This document shows, one piece after another, positions 60,601-64,000 of a stretch of DNA of 64,000 bases (positions within the stretch are counted from its first letter, which is position 1; each line of letters begins with the position of its first letter). This stretch comes from Dichotomocladium elegans (lineage: Eukaryota > Mucoromycota > Mucoromycetes > Mucorales > Lichtheimiaceae). The position numbers were made by a program, and so were the translations under genes. The notes below the pieces were generated by a model, which was not told where the DNA came from, ran no database searches, and was given only the letters and a program-made list of their open reading frames with translations. The stretch spans positions 248,001-312,000 of the forward strand of contig JAIXMN010000012.1 of NCBI GenBank assembly GCA_025716815.1, in the 5' to 3' direction.

Positions 60601-62483
60601 GACTCATGAACAAATAGGCTCTTTGGGACTGGCTATCATGAGAAAAGAAGAGAAGGAGGGTGCAAATGCTGAGTGAAACGCCCAGAGTGTTGGGAGGGGA
60701 GAAAAAAAGTCCTTACCAAACATTGACGTGCACTTTGAAACATGGCGTACGCTCACGTGATCGTCATCAGTCTTCCCAAGCAATGCTGAAAGACACTCCG
60801 TCCTGTGGTGCTGAGCAGATCAAGAATTATGATCATGAATCTAACGTTACAGTACGGCGTATTCCAGTGATGCTTGCACTTTTGTCGTATGGAAGATGCC
60901 CTCTTTGAGGTGTACTACGGAGAAGGAACATCATCGCCTATCGACGCCGTTCGAGCAAAGCACAACCAGTTGAGCCCCCTATACATATGCAAAGACGGCC
61001 TTGATAAAGGACGTGGAAACACGGTCTCTTGTCCCATGATTTATTAGCCATACAAAGCCCTGACCCGCTGCTCATAGTGCACGCGCCTTTGTCATACATC
61101 AGCGCGCCAGCTCTGGGATTTCCTTTTTCTTCTCTTTCCCTCACACAAGCACACGTTGTGTGTGTATAGACTGGAATTTGCATTGGGTTCCCAGCCATCC
61201 GTGCGCCGCTTATGTATCCTGTTCGAGAGCAAAGTTACGTTGCTACAAGTAGTGCCTGTTGTGTATGCAACGTAAGTGCAGATGTATGTATGTGCGTGTG
61301 TATATGTGTTTGCAGAAGGTGTTTGTATGTGGCACCGATAAACAGCGCATGCTCGATGTAGCTTGCCAGGTGTTATATCCCGCTATCCCAGTCCCTTTGT
61401 GGTGACATCTCTGTGGTACATGCAAAATATTGGGGACCAGACACGTATGTCGTGGACCCGCTCTCGCTTCTCCCTTTTCCCTCGTTTATTTTGTTTTGTT
61501 GCTGTGAGTCCCTCTGGCAAGTGGAATGAAAGGTTGAGCAAGGGACAGAGAGAAAGCTTTGTGTGTGTGAAGGAAAATGATGCATTTTGGTTCAAGAGAT
61601 ACGCCACATTTTTATTATCCCCACACGCTTCTGTTTTCTTTTTCATTCTTCCGCTGCTGAAAAGGGAAAAGATGAAGCGTAGCATTTTAAACAAGGACCA
61701 ATCGGTGGGCCCCCACATTTTGCTATTGTTCGCCATAAATGTCCTCTCCTTCATCCACCGGTAGGATAGCAGCCACGCGTTCGTGTGACAACTGGTCACC
61801 GTACCTACCTTCGTTGGCCCTAGCTTCCTTCTTGTTCTACTCTTCTGGCAACGAACGAAGGGCTGCAAGAAGAAGAGGACGGGCGGCAATGTAAAAAAAA
61901 AAAGGATAATGGCGCGAAAAAGGATATGTGTCTGTCTCGGAGGCTTGAGATTGGGCGAGGGAGATCAAAACAATGGTTGGCAGTGTAGTCTTATATATGT
62001 ATACATACATACATATATACAATGGATAGATGATGCGATCTGACAGTTTGGAGAATATGTCTTTCTTTTTAGTTATTCAGTCCTCGTCAAGGGAAAAAAA
62101 AGATCCCAATTGCTCTCGGGACTGGCAATACCAATAAGGTCGTTCGGGGCTTACCGTACATATACAAAAGCAAAAGTATCGTAGTGGATCACCATTTTTA
62201 TTTGTATCAAGACATGGGGAAAAAGGAACATCCATGTGCAAAACGTTTTGGATCGAGATAGCGTTTTGCAGTTTGTCCGAAAAACCGTGGCCTCTTGTGT
62301 ATGTAGCACATGTAAGTCTTCTGTCTACATAGGGGACTGTCGAACACCATATAAAGGACCTTTCTCGCAATCCTCCTCCCCCTCCCCCTCCCGGGAAGGG
62401 TTTCCCTTTTCTTCTTTCTCTCTCTCTTTTTTTTTTTTTTTTTTAAAAAAACGCATAGCTTCCTCTCCCCCCTCTCAGCATCA
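60601..62483. other. intergenic
   Basis: About 1.9 kb without recognised exons. Contains short TATA/CATA repeats near 61991-62021 and a T run plus A run near 62425-62452. Confidence 0.4.
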
Positions 62484-62647
62484 ATGCCCACTAGCCAACC
62501 GGTGGTCTGTTATCTTTGCGGCTCCTGTAAGAAAACATCCCTCAACACATGCGCCCCCTGCAGATCGAACAGTGCGGATAAGTAACACACTTTTATTTTT
62601 GTTTTCTCGCTAGCCAAGCACAAGTCGAGTGATTGTGTAAGCAATAC

Positions 62648-62678
<31 letters not shown>

Positions 62679-62968
62679 TGTAAATATATCTATCGTTCCC
62701 GGTGGACTCTTGCATTAAATATTTATTTTTGTGAATCATCTATAGCCACTGTGTGTTTTGCAAAACAACGCAAGAGAAAGAGAGAGAGAGAGAGTTTGGG
62801 ACGACATTGACGAATTGTTTTGTTTGTTTACAATAGCTATTCCTATCGGCCGCTGACAGTCCCAGACGTACCCCACCAACTACAGAAAGAGGAGAAGGCC
62901 CCGTGACAAAGCAAGCATTCGAATTCCAAAGAACACTTGGAGGAATTGAAACCATCTATCTATCATGA
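62484..62968 (+). CDS. possible zinc-knuckle (CCHC) mini-gene
   Basis: Two short exons with canonical junctions, 62484-62526 and 62614-62636, join in phase to give MPTSQPVVCYLCGSSKHKSS then DC. This is a correctly spaced C-x2-C-x4-H-x4-C zinc knuckle. A third exon 62837-62968 would finish a 65-residue Pro/Arg/Thr-rich protein. An alternative acceptor at 62745/62746 would give a different tail starting P-L-C-V. Such knuckles bind single-stranded nucleic acid. Support is only the perfect motif spacing and splice phase, and the TA-rich microsatellite in intron 2 is unusual. It could be chance or a transposon remnant. Confidence 0.3.
62649..62680. repeat. (AT)n microsatellite
   Basis: Uninterrupted AT dinucleotides in the putative second intron of the zinc-knuckle mini-gene or in plain intergenic DNA. 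Confidence 0.95.
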
Positions 62969-63663
62969 ACATCTCTGCTCTATACATATCGTTCATATTG
63001 TACTCTTTTTCACAAATAAGATTTCGCATGAATCCGCTGAACGGCATAGAAGATATCCATTACTTTCCCTTCTGAAAGGACATCTTGGAAGAAAAGACCC
63101 CCATCCCTCCCTCATTCCTTTAGATGACTGTGATCAAATACTGATGATGGAGGCGTTTGAACAATGGATGTGGGTGGTTGAAGCACCACCGCCCTCCCTT
63201 TTTTTTTGCAAAAAAAAAGGATTATAGTAAGGCTCTCGTTTACGGCCATGTACGAAGGTCAATCGGCCTGGTCTTATGTACTTCAAACAGCCAACCGGAC
63301 CTGTGGGGTCATGGGGGTGAAGCGAATTTTTCCCATCAGTGGAGAGGGCGGGTTTTAACCGCCATTCTTCGCGTTCAACATGATCAAAGCGTTTTTCATT
63401 CACCACCCAAAGTCGTTTGGAACTCCTCCTTCTTGCCCCACCCCCAGAAAAAATAGCGTACAGACAACAGTAAACGCTGTACGTACGTATCATTTTTTGG
63501 TGATAGAATGCATTATGCTTTGCGGGCAAATGTTTCCACGCTCTTTATTGTTCTTTTATATATGGGAATGCTGAGTGGAGCGGCGGGAATGAGGATGAGC
63601 GGAGGGGGTGCGGGTTTGGTTCTACCGTACTTTACGAACCAAATGACGGAAGCATGCCCTTTT
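62969..63663. other. intergenic / 3' flank of the dioxygenase gene
   Basis: No exon recognised. Presumed to include the 3' UTR of the leftward dioxygenase gene. Confidence 0.35.
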
Positions 63664-64000
63664 TTAAGCAGCCGTCTTCTGGAGTCTGTAGGGCGCAAAG
63701 TCTTCTTCGGTGACCGGAATAGGTTCACTCGCGCTGGCCATGTTGCATTGCTGGAAAATACGGATGTCGGTCTCCTTGAGTGAACCGACGACCGAATGAA
63801 GTACGCCACGGTTGTGGAAGAAGACCAAGTCGCCATCCTTCCACTCGTGGGCGTACACATTCTCTGGATTGATGGCCGGTCGTTGGATTTTGTAGAGCAA
63901 CTCGCGCACCTTCTTGAGGTCTCCCACAGGCTTGCCGTCAATGATCAAATCTTCTACTGCTGCAGGATGGACCTGCAGGTGGATCTTATTTGTGACAGGG
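63664..64000 (-). CDS. TauD/TfdA-type Fe(II)/2-oxoglutarate dioxygenase, C-terminal part
   Basis: Only the last 111 residues are in the window; the gene runs off the right edge. HEWKDGDLVFFHNRGVLHSVVG, followed by ETDIRIFQQCNMA, is the C-terminal signature of the TauD family. The His in VLHS is the distal iron ligand, and the Arg in DIRIF, 14 residues on, is the expected 2-oxoglutarate-binding Arg. The upstream segment (HPAAVEDLIIDGK...VRELLYKIQRPAIN) also fits. The family oxidises taurine, alkyl sulfonates, carnitine precursors, aryloxy acids and others; the substrate cannot be told from this end. Terminates in QKTAA. No intron in the visible part. Confidence 0.88.
   Translation of the reverse strand, partial: PVTNKIHLQVHPAAVEDLIIDGKPVGDLKKVRELLYKIQRPAINPENVYAHEWKDGDLVFFHNRGVLHSVVGSLKETDIRIFQQCNMASASEPIPVTEEDFAPYRLQKTAA

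Noticed and set aside
1..64000. CRISPR arrays, bacterial operons, riboswitches or biosynthetic gene cluster
   Set aside because: All recognisable genes are intron-bearing eukaryotic housekeeping or regulatory genes; no regular spacer arrays or clustered pathway enzymes were seen.

Overview
This window is nuclear DNA of a filamentous fungus. Short GT-AG introns (mostly 50-110 nt) interrupt almost every gene, and the gene set is eukaryotic: Rpl4, Rna14, Pot1, Sec2, an HSF, an RFX factor and a TALE homeodomain protein. Two points suggest an early-diverging lineage, most likely Mucoromycota: a UDP-glucuronate decarboxylase, and several decayed Tc1/mariner-like elements resembling those I associate with Mucoromycota. 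I infer this from gene content and style, not from a database match.

Layout, left to right. 1-10 kb: 3' part of an RFX transcription factor (-), an auxin-efflux-carrier-family transporter (+), a diacylglycerol/sphingoid-base kinase-like protein (-), the telomere protein Pot1 (-), and an unrecognised UIM-containing acidic protein (+). 10-15 kb: a gene-poor stretch with two broken Tc1/mariner-like copies. 15-30 kb: a secreted acidic repeat protein (+), a Sec2/Rabin8-type Rab GEF (-), glucose-6-phosphate dehydrogenase (+), a heat-shock-factor-type regulator (+), ribosomal protein L4/uL4 (+), and a TALE homeodomain protein (+). 30-46 kb: Rna14/CstF77 (+), an alpha-arrestin with PPxY motifs (-), a small PPxY membrane protein (-), a tandem pair of DHA1-type MFS transporters (+,+), and UDP-xylose synthase (-). 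46-64 kb: a large DH/PH RhoGEF-like protein (+), a third broken Tc1/mariner-like copy, a GH20 beta-hexosaminidase (+), a transposase-derived intact gene with a degraded active site (-), a possible zinc-knuckle mini-gene (+), and the 3' end of a TauD-type dioxygenase (-).

The genes do not form one pathway. Some share themes: cell wall and surface chemistry (UDP-xylose synthase, GH20, RhoGEF), membrane trafficking (Sec2, arrestin, PPxY membrane protein), and regulation of expression (RFX, HSF, TALE, Rna14).

The most unusual signals concern gene structure. Six introns in my models need GC-AG splicing. Two constitutive micro-exons (5 nt and 8 nt) are needed to restore highly conserved motifs. 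The UDP-xylose synthase carries two apparent one-base losses. The best candidate for new biology is the intact transposase-derived gene at 59-60.6 kb. Exon coordinates were worked out by hand from splice signals, reading phase and family conservation. Gene ends given are coding ends; UTRs are not mapped.
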